DNA from: Mya arenaria
Lineage: Eukaryota; Mollusca; Bivalvia; Myida; Myidae
Length of the DNA stretch: 64,000 nucleotides
Reading direction: 5' to 3'
Assembly (NCBI RefSeq): GCF_026914265.1
Contig: NC_069132.1
Coordinates: 30,126,932 to 30,190,931 of the forward strand
The position numbers and the translations under genes were made by a program. A model generated the notes under the pieces. It saw nothing but the letters and a program-made list of their open reading frames with translations. It was not told the origin of the DNA and searched no databases. Shown here one piece after another: positions 34,501-47,299 of this stretch. The first letter of the stretch is position 1. Each line of letters opens with the position of its first letter.

Positions 34501-35171
34501 AAAGCTAAATATCAACTTACCCTTTTAAACTGAAATGTTGATCTTTTTTACAAGGGCAAGGTAGAGGAAAACATAAAAACCAACTGCACAACCAAAAACA
34601 AGTTGTTTCTCTATAATCTTATACTTGGCTAAAAATAAAAAAAATATATACTTTCAAAGGCCATAATCTTGTCATGCATAGGCGGCTCTGGCTGGTTTTC
34701 GAAAGGAACCAATCTCTCATGGATATCTAACTACTGTACAAGTTGAAGACTATATCGTGTTCACAAGCAATTGTTTACAGACACACGTACGCACGGACGC
34801 AAATACGACGTACGTCACGCCATCGCAGAAGCTCTTCTGGCCTTCGTTTAACCTACTACGTGCCCCAACTGGTATATATGATGGCTTGATTTAGTGGTTC
34901 TTTTGATCAATAAAAAGATTTCGTCATACTAGTTATAAAGTCGTATTTTTTATTTCACAGAAAAAGGGAAATGTAAGTACAAGAGGGAAACTACATGGAC
35001 TAGTATGCAACTAAACAATCTTGTATCGGTGTTGTAACTCGCCGTTAATAATACAACAATTTAGAACAAAAACAAACAAACAAACACACATGTATATCAA
35101 TTAAAAGAAAGAAATAAATAATACAATACAACTTAAAAATATATAGTTTGGAAAATAAAACTCGTTGTCTT
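34501..35171. other. Non-coding stretch, partial dispersed repeat
   Basis: A second CAAGCAATTGTTTACAGACA CACGTACGCACGGACG motif at 34764-34799 echoes the repeat just upstream. Otherwise nothing recognised. Confidence 0.5.
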
Positions 35172-35177
35172 TTTATT
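35172..35177 (-). terminator. Poly(A) signal of gene A
   Basis: AATAAA on the minus strand (TTTATT on plus) 73 bp beyond the gene A stop codon. Confidence 0.55.
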
Positions 35178-35249
35178 CATTCTAACACACAGAGTCTTTT
35201 TATACATGTACGGCTTCTTCGTTACTTAACTTTGTACAAATACTCGTTA

Positions 35250-38200
35250 TCAACGAGCTATAAAGCAACACCAAGACACCACCACTACGAGAAATACCAG
35301 TGAGCCAAGAACAATGCCAACAATTTCACCGGCACCCAATCCTTTCTTTGATTCATCGTCTTTATTGTTTTGATCCCTGAAAAATAACAGACATATATCG
35401 TTAAAATTGGTGATGAGTTGACATTATGTACATACACAGTATGAACATCGACGGGTTATGTTTTTAATCACAAACAGATGTATACACCATGCTTGTCTCA
35501 TTCTGTTACACGACATTCGACATTTGCAGATATGTAGCGGATTGTTGGTGTGTGATGTAACTCGAATTTCATGAAAATCCCTTAACGGGTTTCGGAGATA
35601 CGGATCAGACAATAACGTGTGACAGACAGACAGCCGGACGTACATCCGTGCTCAAACATTGTGTCTCCCCTGCTAAGCATTGGGGGAATTATAAGTATCT
35701 TTCATGGCCGAGAGTGTAAGATATGTTTATCCCGATCCGAGTGTAGGGTGTTTTGCGGAAACGAGGTTTACCGAGTTTCCGCAAAACACCCTGCGCGAGG
35801 GTCGGGATGAACCTATCTTACACGAGAGGCTATGGTAGATGCTTTTTCTCCCACCTCAGTTAAACAAAGTTAAGTAAAAATGTATTTTTTTGCTTGAACT
35901 CTTTTGTGCTTAATAAAAATAATTGCGCATGGATATGCGATAATTCATGGTTGTCATGGATATGCGCTCAATGATTCAGATGATGTTTATAGTCAAATCG
36001 GTCTTTAAATAGTTCTAAAGAGAGTGAAGCATTAATTCTTGAAAGGTGCATGAAAACTGTTTTATGGTTTACATTTGAAGCGAGAAATAATTAATAAGCG
36101 TTCTAAATATTGCCACAAGAAAATGTTTCCATGATACTACAGACGACAGTCTTTAACAAGGGAGGTAATTACAATGTGGTGACCATTGAAAAGAAGTTCC
36201 ATACGGGCATTTTTTCTTCGCCCGTGGGCAAGATAAGAACTTCTAGCATGGTTAAGTATGGATCTACTTATCTAAGGTGGGAGAAATAATTGTACCTAGG
36301 GCAAAAGCAGAACACCATAATTATGTGCCAAGAATCAAAAATTATACTGCTAGGTTGATTTTGATTCTTATTTTTCAGTCGTATTGATGAAATGGTTTCG
36401 GATTTAAACAATCAATCAATTTATATAATATATATAGGTATGAATTTTACGGCCCTTCTCATAAATGTAATGCTGGTGACACTTTGTTTTACTTTGTCAA
36501 ATCTAACAACTTATTTATTTATTTATTTAAATAACACTAAACTGCACTATCCGATCATCATATTTATGTTGACATTTGTTGTAAAATCAAGGTTTATTAT
36601 GTCCTTTTTCAATTCTGTTCGTATCAGTTTTCGGTAAATGAGGCATTTTCTGCTCTAAATTATTTTTTATTTTTTTAAACAGTTACTGAATAAGGCGACT
36701 AGCCGAGAACCCATTGGTAAAAGTGGTCTATCAACATTATATTCATTGTTTTAAGTCCATGTGTAACCAAATATAACATAACGCCCGTTCCTCTTAAACC
36801 TGCACTCAATACTGAGATGATTACTCTTAAATATCTTAGAATATCAACGAAAATCTACTTATATAGACATTTTGTTTTCATTAACACTAACAACTATTAT
36901 TCATACGTACTTCACCGTATCTACTGGAACAGTCTCCGGATGACAGGACCTTGTTTCGTCTGTTTCATCGTACAAGAACGTTGTCTTTTTGAAGTTCCCT
37001 TCAGTTGTCGAAACAAAGCCAGGTACAGGGGTGTCTTTGAATGAAAATGACAAGTGATCACAAAACGCAATATGTTTTATAAAATATAGAGGATAATTGT
37101 TTGTAATGAGCTATCAATAATATTTCATTGAGTGAGCACCGATAGTTATGTTTGCACAAGTTGGTCACCGACCTTTTCAGTGTCACGTTTAATTATGTAT
37201 GCTTCAAGGTCATCTTTACTTATATTAAACGGCAAACATTTGAAACAAACTTCTGTCAGATTAAACCAGCCCAGCCCTAATGATGCAACATTTTTGGACA
37301 GAACAACAGTCGACCTTCTGAAAAAATAAATGAATCCAACCGACTTTAGCTCAAAGGGTTATCAATGTTTTGTTGATTACAGGGTAATATCGTATTTTAC
37401 ATCACTTGTAATTTTTGAAATAAAATAATTCACTCGTGGTTTTGCCACTACTCGTGATCATGATTTTTACTCGTGGATTCGCTAATCCTGAAAATATCGT
37501 TCCACAATGATCACAAATAACGTAAGGAATAAACCACAAAGGCACTGTAATTACTTCAAAAGTAGTCCTCAAAAATGCCAGAGAAAAAAAAACATACTGA
37601 CTTTACTTGCTTTATAATTGGAACTTTTATAGTGTCATTGCATGGTCTTTAATCATTATAGCTATATAAAGGACTTGACTGGAAAATAAACAAGACAAAA
37701 ATTAGTCTACCTAGGTTGCTGGGGTTGTTAAAGCCCCTTGTGATTCGTCAAGACCAACCTCGTGCAGTCCACAGTTGAGGCAAGTGCAAGAGTGTGACGT
37801 TTTTATACGTTTTTATCACTTTGCTACTTTATATCATAATTCAAACTTTTCTAATAAAATAACTGGCCGAATTTAATGTTAAAATAAAAATTAAGACCAA
37901 TTAATTACTACTTTCTTGAATTTTATGATATCTTAGAATGATAGTAGTATTTGATTATTTCGTGTTATATGCTTGAAATGAAAACTATATTAAAGATCGG
38001 AAATAAACCACAAGATAAAATTGAATTTGTTATGTTTTGGTTTGTTGTTGTTTACAAATAACTGAACTGAACAAACATGTATTTTGACTTAGCTTACTCG
38101 TACGTTCATTGAAATCACACACCAAACCAACCTAGCATTTAGTAAGGGCGAACAGTCAATTGCTAACGTATGCGAGTTGGTTCCCCGCTTGCAGACTATG

Positions 38201-40790
38201 CGTTACGATAAAACCAGGGATACTAAACAAAACAGTTTGCTGACGTGAGCGACTGTTAGCCATAATAAAACGCAGGTACTTTTATTTGTGGTGATCTGTC
38301 TACAAAAAATATTTGTATGTTTTATTTTGTCTGGCAATTTATCATCATTCGTTCAGACGTGTCAATTATAAGATTAAAAAGGGCATTTTTAAAATACAAT
38401 TGCTGTCTCGGGCGTCTTTTTGTTAGTTAATTCTACATATGCAGTATTTACCCAAGTCATTGTATCTATCAGGAAAATGCCCGTTGGTTATCTATAGAAA
38501 AAACGTATTGTTGGTTTATGACAGCAGAACTGGCAAAATTTCAAACAAATCAAGCAAAGTTATTATGACAATATAAATCCATTTGTGTAAGGAATGAATG
38601 AGATGCCTGAAGAAGTAGTTGTCTGAGCCTGTATCGGATAAACATCTGACTGTGTTCCCAATATTACTTTTCAAGGCTAATTATCTCTTCTACTGTTCTA
38701 GACTTTGGTCTTATTTGCCTTAATAGCGTTTGCACTCAGTAATTCATATCCTGATATATTAAAAGCTGAATGGGGAATTTTGTTACTCTACCCACACAAA
38801 TTGCCCTAACTGATAAGCCATATTGCGGTTTTGTGAACCCTGTGTTAAATCAACACTCTTGTCATGTTATTTCCTACTACCTAAGACTGAATTATGATAA
38901 TGTAAAGTCTGGGGAAATGGTATTTCATTCTGTTCATATTAATGATTGATGTAAACTATGTTCGCGATAATTGTATCATGTACTAAGTTTAATAAAGCGA
39001 GTAAACTTTATAATTAACCCAGCTTGTGTTATGTGAACCCATGTTTTCTGTGTACCCCCCCCCCCCTCGCCTTTTGGTTCTATGCGACGCCAATTGCCCA
39101 TTTGTTCCGTGTGACCCCAATTGTTCTGTTGGACCCCCATTCGTTCTATGTGACCCCCATTTGTTCTGTGTGTCCCCATTTGTTCTGTTTGACCCCAATC
39201 TGTACTGGGACCCCATTTATTCTGTTCGACTACTTCTTGTTCTGTTTGTTATATGTGACCACCATTTGGTATGTATAACTCTATTTATTTTTGTACTGTT
39301 TAACCACCATTTGTACTGTCGGATCACCACTCGTTCTGGGAGACCCCGTTTACGCTGTTTGACCACAATTTGTGCTGTTTGACCACCATTTTCCATTTTT
39401 GCTTTGCGACCACCATGTTTTTTCTCAGACCCCGGTCTTCATTTGGTCTGTCTGACCCATCAATACTATCTGAAAACCATTTGTCTGTGTGACCATCAAA
39501 TTCGTACTGCTTGACCAATTTAAGCTGGGTGTCCCACATATTTTCTTTTGTGTAATCCATTTGCTTTGTGTGACTCAAATTTATTATGCATGACCCATTG
39601 TGTTCTGTGTGACACATACTTGTCCTGTGCGACCCCTATTTGTTACATATATTAAATATATGTTCAGTGACATTTAATTATACTGAGAAGGACGCTAACG
39701 CAACCAATCCAACCAATCATACAGGAACACATACATACCTGTGAAACACTCACACCAACATAGGCAAACAATTAAAAGTGAAAAACCCTGCTTACATAAA
39801 ATCCTTACCTCTGTCAAGAATAAATGTTTCGTTAAGCGGTGTCTGCATATTTGTCTTTAATAAAATACACTTGATATCATTACGTCTGGTTTGTTTGTCT
39901 ACATATATAACGTATTTCCGAAGACCGTTTACACTCATAGTCATCATATTTGTCTCATTGCCCTCAATGTAGATTTCTTCTCCGCCATTATTTTGTTGCA
40001 AGATAAATACATCAATAAAGTACCAAACATACTTCTGGTGCATTGTATTTGATAACTCTTTGACATTGTCGAGTGTCTCCATGTCGCCTCTAAGAAATAT
40101 AAGGAATCTACTTTTACACCTTGAGTCTTCTTTTTCAAAAGAATCTATCATTTGTCGAACCTGCCTGTCCCACCATTCCGACTCTGTAACAAGACTGTTT
40201 TGCTTTAATTTCTTGTATGAAAGCTCAATAATTATCCCAGTTTGTGTTAGATTGAAAAATAAATCCTTGAATTCCTTAATACCAGACATATTGCATTTAG
40301 AATTAGCAGCCATTAATTCTAACAGAGATACATCTGCATTCGCAAGGGACGTTTCTAAACGTGACGGGAGGCTTCGAATATCTGCGATAATCAATGAGGC
40401 TTGCGTTTCAAATCGTTCTTTTTCTATGATCTTTTCACTTTCATTCGCTAATAAATATGCTCTTAAATCGAGAAGAACACTCTGAATCTTGTAGTTGACT
40501 TCATCAATCTTTGACAAGGACATCGTTTCCTTTATGCCCCCATACAACTGGTCCTGAACGACAGCTAGCTTTTCAGAGAAGGCAGTGATTATTTCATTTT
40601 TTGCATTTTCCAAATTTTCAGGAGATGCTGTTTCCTTTTCGTCATTCCCGTTTACAATTTCAAATATGAAATTGGCAAAATCGACTGATGTTGAAACCAA
40701 TGACAGAAAACCCACTGCTCTTCTTTCGTTGTTCTTTGTGTAGGCAGTAGCACATAGAACACTTAAAACGCACAGAACTCTTAAATCCAT
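35250..40790 (-). CDS. Gene A: type I membrane protein of an unrecognised three-paralog family
   Basis: Three exons: 40790-39809, 37034-36911 and 35376-35250; joined in frame they give about 410 residues. Start MDLRVLCVLSVLCATAYT is a signal peptide. The ectodomain looks mostly helical (ENAKNEIITAFSEKLAVVQD; IRSLPSRLETS; LLELMAANSKCNMSG) and has N-glycosylation sequons (NMS, NLT). Conserved Cys occur in NSKCNMSG, SRCKS, IKCILLK and, from exon 2, RSCHP. Exon 2 gives DTPVPGFVSTTEGNFKKTTF LYDETD. Exon 3 gives KKGLGAGEIVGIVLGS, a hydrophobic helix, WCC and only FIAR after it. Donors GTAAGG and GTACGT and acceptors ATTCAAAG and TTTTTCAG are good, and phases (1, then 2) match genes B and C. Intron 1 holds a minisatellite, intron 2 a hairpin repeat. 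Function unknown; probable cell-surface protein. Orientation is head to head with gene B. Confidence 0.85.
35400..35690. repeat. Probable dispersed repeat in gene A intron 2
   Basis: Sequence such as TGAAAATCCCTTAACGGGTT and GTGACAGACAGACAGCCGGA CGTACATCCG resembles molluscan dispersed repeats; only one copy is in the window. Confidence 0.35.
35716..35821. repeat. Long hairpin in gene A intron 2
   Basis: Near-perfect inverted repeat: GTAAGATATGTTTATCCCGA and AGGGTGTTTTGCGGAAAC pair with GTTTCCGCAAAACACCCT and TCGGGATGAACCTATCTTAC around a ~12-base loop. A further inverted pair, TTCTCCCACCT (about 35846) and AGGTGGGAGAA (about 36275), may mark the ends of a larger MITE. Confidence 0.85.
37100..39050. 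other. Gene A intron 1, no separate gene seen
   Basis: AT-rich intron between exons 2 and 1 of gene A. Open frames lack motifs or splice support. Confidence 0.5.
39050..39645. repeat. ~21-24-bp pyrimidine-rich minisatellite in gene A intron 1
   Basis: Degenerate copies of TTTGTTCTGTGTGACCCCCA across about 590 bp. Open frames on both strands (for example 39026-39382) are products of this repeat. Confidence 0.85.
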
Positions 40791-43700
40791 TCTTGAATGT
40801 GTATTTTTCTGTTTTTACTATATATCTCTGAATCGAGTTCGTTAAACACGGTAGAACAGAGTGATAAAGTAGATTCCAATATTCGTTTACATTGTCGTGA
40901 CCATGTAGAAATAGAACTCTGTCTGAAAAGGCCAATATACTATTATGTATCCTGTTGTTCGCTTCACATGTGTATTTCTCTCGTAGAAATCATCTACTTT
41001 TCAGACGGCTGAAATTGGTATTCATACTAAAAATAAATGACAATTCAGTGGTAACACCAAAGAGCAACGTTGAGATAGTTAAGTGACAATAATACACAAA
41101 ACATACAACGATTATTCGGTATTTGTTACGTGTTTAAACCGCTACGTTGGAGTACAAGAGGATGAAAGTCATTTGATTAATTAATTATTCATCAGTACTA
41201 AACTTAGAATAACACAGAATTAGGTTTAAAAACAATAATACAATTTAAATACCTTACCCCATGAAGTTATACCCACATTATAGCTCGTTTTAATTTTTTA
41301 TACGTACCAGAAATACCAATTCATTGGATACTATGGACTTTGGTATGTATATAAGTTCATGATACAAAACTAATTCATTGTTTTTTTATTGCCAGTCAGT
41401 ACAGTGCTATACATATATTCATTTATATTTTATATGCAACTGATTAAAACAAAAACATAACATTTATTTTGTCCTTAACTCAGTGTTCAATCATGATTGC
41501 ATTCAAATCTTTGCAAAACGTCTGTGCGAATTCATGCATAAGCATTGTATTTCTGTCACTTATTCTGCGTTTGCAAGAAGAAAAGAATGACATCACCGAT
41601 AAATTCAGACAATTACTAAATTAAACGCACCCACAACACGCAAATTGCGGCACACCCAAAAATGCCGAACTCATGAAATGTTCAAGAGTTCATTGACTAA
41701 ATGATTCCATTCTATGTTTGAATGCCAATTGTATGCTAACATAAGAAAGAAAGAAATACCTAGATATTATCATCCCTCTATGTTCAAAGTTATTGAACTT
41801 TTTCTGTCAGAGCTATGTTTGTGTTTAAGGCTTTTGAATTAAGAAATAGAAATACACAGTCATAGTAATTGTTTCGTAGTACTTGTTTATTATACATTGT
41901 ATTAACATAGTGTAGCTGTGTAAAAGATACAATTAAATAATTGTGTTACTAGCTATATATAATGTTAATTAAAATGAAATTTATTGAATATTTATCATAG
42001 TAAAATTGAAATGAATTGTTAAGCTTCTAAACACGTTAATTTATTTCTCACATTATGTCTGCCTACTTATAAACAATACGTTGTGACCGGTCGCTATGTA
42101 TTTATGCATTAAATTACGTTTACAAATGATCAAGGGTCATTTTTGACCTATTTCATTGACTATATTTGTTTGAATAGTTTTTAAAAAAATGTTCTGTTCT
42201 GTTCTGTATTGTTTTCAAATAATATGCTTACTAATTATTCTAGGCTTTTCCTTGTAACATATTTGCGATCCCCTCAGTGTCATATCTGATTGAATTGTGT
42301 CTTGCATTGTTCAATAATGTATTGAAATCATTGGAGGTAAAAAAGTCATGAAGTTTAATCTAAGCCAATCCTCAAACCTATCGCGCTGTTCTTTGTTTTG
42401 TAATTAGTCAGTAGATATGACAAAAGGTATACTGACGAGAAAATATCTCATCATGAAGTTCATTTAATACCAAACATTTAAACATTAAACCTAAGCGATT
42501 ATATTGAGGGTCAAAATCAAAATTCAAAAAATGTCATATTTTCAAAAATTATAATCCTCAACACTATACATGTCAACATTTGTGTCGTATTGTGAACGCT
42601 TGGAGATACCCCAAACCACTGATGTCATTTGTGTCTTAGATGTTCAGCACAGTGTTGGCCCCTTTGACCTTACTTGTGCAGAATGGGACAAACTATGGGA
42701 ATCGTGTGTACTAAAATGTTCTTACTAATGAAGTTATACTAACGCCATCAAAACGACAGAGACGTCAGCTATCAGACTTTCTTAAGTGTGACCTAGTTGC
42801 TGTACAATCACAACATTTCTTACAATATTTTCCTTGTCTTTTTCACAAGGCACGTGCAACACGTGGTTTCAATAACTGAACAAACTCAAATTTCAAGTGT
42901 TATTATTCACAAGGCCCTAATTAAGTATGTGAGTTTACAGAATGTGAACCAAAAGATCAGTGCATGGTATACACACACATCGTAAATATAACAGTACAAA
43001 TTTCTAAAGAATTATTAACGAAGCAAATTTATGATGAATATAACAGTAATACCGCTTGAATTCAAAATATCGTAAAGTAACTTACTATTATTAAAACACT
43101 CATTTTATGTTTGAAATAATATGCGTAATACAAATCAAACTTCAACACTTTGAACTTATGAAATATTCAAAAAAGGTTAAAAAATATCATCAACTATAAA
43201 ATAGTTCAACAATAGTGAATATAACATTAAAACAATAGAACATCAAAACTAAAGTGCAATGCAACTTTATTAAGTGTCATACAATTACAAAAAGTCTACC
43301 ATGACACTATTATTACCAATATAAAAGACAAAAGTACATATCTAATAGCATACATATATAACTGTGATGCAAAAATGTTCACAACCAACATGTAAAACAT
43401 AACAAAATAATAACAGAATAAAAGAAGAAGAAGAAATGAAATTGCTAGGTAAAAGTTGACCAATTTATAAAAGTGGAAACATTCTGGCATAATATGTTTA
43501 GCAAAAGGAGATATTTTTTAGCTTAAATTAAAATAAATTGTCAAATTTATACACAAATGGGTGCCAGTAAAAAATTATTAATGATAATGAAACATTATGA
43601 CTTGAGTTCGACAATCTGATCTAATAAGTAGGTAGATATTGGGTATCTTGTTTTTAAGGATTCACTACTCGAAAATACTAACGTAACATTTTCTTCTGAG

Positions 43701-43855
43701 TATATACGGGCTAAAAATAGGTTAACCAATATGCGTAATATTCAAGAGAAGTTTTGAAATTCCAAACGTTTCAGTAGTGGCTTCTTAATCTGAATACTTA
43801 TTTCGCTCTGTTTCAGTACGAAGATTATTTTATTTCATTTTTTTAAATCTGTTAA
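40791..43855. other. Intergenic region between genes A and B (promoter side of both)
   Basis: About 3 kb between two divergent start codons, so it should contain both promoters. I see no clear TATA at a convincing distance, no gene and no obvious repeat. Confidence 0.5.
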
Positions 43856-46297
43856 ATGAAATCAAACATGAATTCAAAAGTGATTTTATGTATTGTTCTA
43901 CTTCTACTGAGTAAATATGTACAAGGCGGGAACATCAAAAGAAAAGTAAAATTTCTTCCACTTGTTTCAACTGCTGTTGACGTTGCTGACAGTATATATC
44001 AAATTGCTATGCCGAATGATCAAGCAGACGCTGTAACTCCTGAACAATTGGAAGAAGCAAAGAATGAAATATTAAAAGTGTTCTCTGAAAAGCTAGCTGT
44101 CGTCCAAGCACAACTATATGGGACTATAAAGGAAACGATGCTATTAGCAAACATTGATGAAATTAACTACAAGATTCAAAGTGTCCTTCTCGATTTAGAA
44201 AATTATTTATTAGAAAAAGGCAATGAACAAAAGAAATTAGAATTCGAAAGGCAAGCGGCACTTTTTATCACGGATATTCGAAGTCTCCCTTCGCGTTTAG
44301 AGAAATCGTTTGCTAACGCTGATGTTTCTCTTTTAGAATTGATGGCTTCTAACTCAAAATGTAATATGAGTGGAATTAATGAATTTAGGGATATGTATTT
44401 AAATCTAACAGAGACTGGAATAATAATCGAACTCACCTACAAAAAACTGCAAGATAGCTCTATAGAAACAGGGTCTGAATGGTGGGACAGCCAAGTTCGA
44501 CAAATGATCGATTCGTTTGAAAAGGGAGATACAGCATGTAAGAACAAATTTATTGAAATGTTGAGAACCAATATGGTGACAATTGACAACGTTACAGAGT
44601 TATCAACTTTAGTCCATCAGAACTATGTTTGGTACATTATTGATATATTTATCTTGGAGCAAAAACAACCCGAAGAAAAAATATTTATCGATGGCACAAC
44701 TTCAAATATGATGGCTTTACTGGTGAACGGGCTTCGCAAATATGCGATCTATATTGACAGACAAACAAGATCGAACGACATTAAATGCCTTCTTCTTAAG
44801 ACATATACTCAAACACCGCTAGATAACATATTCGTCCTCGATGCAGGTAAGAATACTTAATTATAGTCTGTGTTTTAATTTTTAAATTATCGTGCAGAGG
44901 ACTAATTTAGATGATTATGAAAATGTCTACATCATTGACAAAAAGTATTTAGGCTCTTTGTTATTTTTAATATTAAATTTACCTTTGAATCTGCATTTGA
45001 TATTCAGTTTAGTATAAATTCCTGCTTGTTGTGGCCGTGGGTTCACATGATTCCGTTAATGTGTTTAGTTATTTGTACCTCTCAGCACAAAAACTATTTA
45101 TGCACATTTTTAGACGTTTGTGAAATTAAATTAAAAAATAATCAGGTATGACTATGATGATTTTTTTAGAATTAGTTTGTGTGTGAATGGGGGGCTGGTT
45201 TGGTTTTATATGTCTATGTTTTTCTCTTCTACACAAAGAAACACCTGTTCCTGGTTATATATCAACTATTGACGGGGAATTCAAAAAAACCTCATTCTAC
45301 TACGGCGAAAATGGCCTCTCTGAATCATGTCATCCAGATATTGTCCCGGATATAGAAGTACTGTATGTATTATTTCCACTATTCCAAGTTTCTTTTTAAT
45401 TCTCACACAATTAATGAATAATTCAATGCATGTTTAAGAGTTTCTTTTATATATTTGGATAATTTAAGTTCAATATTTTGGGTTTTCAGACTTGAGCAGT
45501 TCTATAAACTTATGAATGCTTACATAAAAATATTTCTTTAGGTATTTCCTTCTGATATCATTATAAGAAAGACATATTACTATGAAATTTAATACATCTC
45601 TATATAATGGATATTTCAAAACTTACAATAACGTTCATTTCTTTGAATGTTGTTAAAAGTTATCGGTGTTGATTCTTAATGAATGGTCAGACACTCTTAA
45701 TCTAGTAAAATGACATCGTAAGTCATGTGGTGAAACGTTCAAGTATTGTTCGTATATATTGATGAATATGAATAAAACTTGATTCTCATTAGTCAGCAAC
45801 TAGGTGCATAAACTTATCATGCCGAGGAAAATATGTTTAAATTTTTGTTAAGTTTATTGTTTTAGTAACATAATATATCATAAAATGCCTTTATATATCC
45901 GGCCTAATCTTATGATTTGGTTCTGTGGAACGGGCCAAATTTTCAAAACAGTGACTTTAAATTTCATCTAACTGCTTCGTCATTTACCTTTAAAATGACA
46001 TAAAAATAAAATAAGTAATACAATAACCTCTTACTGGAGAAAAAAGGATATATTTGCCATTTATCATTTAGAGACACGCCGGAAAGCGAAGAGTCAAAAG
46101 ATGGACTGACTGTCGGACAAATAGCCGGCATCGTCACCGGATCAGTACTCGTAGTTAGTATCCTTGTTTCCGTTTGCTGCTGGTGTTGCAGGCGCAAAAA
46201 AATGGAATTAACAAAGGGGCCTTTAAACAAACATACTACTCCTGTCCCCCCCTGTACTCGTAATGTTGACTTGTTAATGAAACTGGAGATATATTGA
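43856..46297 (+). CDS. Gene B: type I membrane protein, paralog of genes A and C
   Basis: Exons 43856-44846, 45239-45362 (124 bp) and 46072-46297. Starting at the first Met gives 446 residues; the second Met (43868) gives the more usual signal peptide MNSKVILCIVLLLLSKYVQG and 442 residues. The ectodomain shares EAKNEILKVFSEKLAVVQAQ LYGTIKET, IRSLPSRLEKS and LLELMASNSKCNMSG with A and C, and the conserved Cys positions. Exon 2 gives ETPVPGYISTIDGEFKKTSF YYG...SCHP. Exon 3 gives DGLTVGQIAGIVTGS, a transmembrane helix and CCWCCRRKK. Its cytoplasmic tail is the longest of the three (about 35 residues, ending MKLEIY, with TPVPP). Donors GTAAGA and GTATGT and acceptors CTACACAAAG and ATCATTTAG fit. 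Function not recognised. Confidence 0.85.
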
Positions 46298-46757
46298 TAA
46301 ATATTACCAAAGTTATGTTACAAGATTGGTTTCAGCGTGTTTAAGAAAGGGGTTATGTGTTAAAATATTGGCTAAGTTAAAGGTTAAGCTTTAGTAAGAG
46401 ATGGTGTTATTATGTGTAAAGGAAATTAATTCTTGGATTACAAATACATAGAATATTGTTAAAGTTGATTGCAATAAGGTATACTCGTGTTGAGCATCGA
46501 AAAGAATAATCGTCGGTTATTAGAGATTTTTAATTATTTTGTTTTATTTATTTATTTGGTATATTATATACGTATTCATATGATATACGATATTATAGAA
46601 TTAGACCTAATATGTATAAGATTGTACATCTTTTGCAGGCCAAGAAGGTTAATACTGTGTAAAAAACGCTTTTATGTATTCTTAAACAAAAGTGACTTCA
46701 AAATGTTATTTCAACTTTTTAAAGAAAATATCTGTTTAATATTTTGGCAACATTTGC

Positions 46758-46763
46758 AATAAA
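46758..46763 (+). terminator. Possible poly(A) signal of gene B
   Basis: AATAAA in TTGCAATAAAAATC, about 460 bp after the gene B stop. Confidence 0.35.
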
Positions 46764-46907
46764 AATCAATGCAGTCGTTTGTTGTTCTTACACTCTTTTC
46801 ATCGCCGTCGCCCATGTCGCCGCAGACGTCGTCCTCACCGATAGATGGTAGTGATTTTAATAGCCCTCGTCGTCGATATGTATAGCTTAATTTTCATTAT
46901 GAAGGTC

Positions 46908-46924
46908 ATCATCATCATCATCGT

Positions 46925-47001
<77 letters not shown>

Positions 47002-47021
47002 CCACCACCACCACCACCACC

Positions 47022-47055
<34 letters not shown>

Positions 47056-47122
47056 TCATCATCACCACCACCACCACCACCACCACCACCACTCCCATCA
47101 CCACCACCTACACCACCACCAC
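46908..47122. repeat. Trinucleotide microsatellite (CAT)n then (CAC)n blocks
   Basis: Alternating pure blocks of CAT/ATC and CAC/ACC, about 215 bp. The long Ile/Thr and Met/Val frames here are artefacts of the repeat. Confidence 0.95.
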
Positions 47123-47299
47123 CATACTCCGCAAAGTCCGTAAGTATGAACTTGACCTATCTGTTATGACACGACACACTTTGCTGACAAGCGGGCCGTT
47201 TTTTCCTGCTTGACCGTAGACAGTTTTTTCTCAAATCTATTGTGAAATTCGTGATTACATATTTGTGATTTATGAAATGTGTGCCCAAACCGATGTATA

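Noticed and set aside
39024-39617. Overlapping ORFs of 84-118 residues on both strands
   Set aside because: They read through the pyrimidine-rich minisatellite in gene A intron 1.
46835-47213. Poly-Met/Val and poly-Ile/Thr ORFs
   Set aside because: Products of the CAT/CAC microsatellite.
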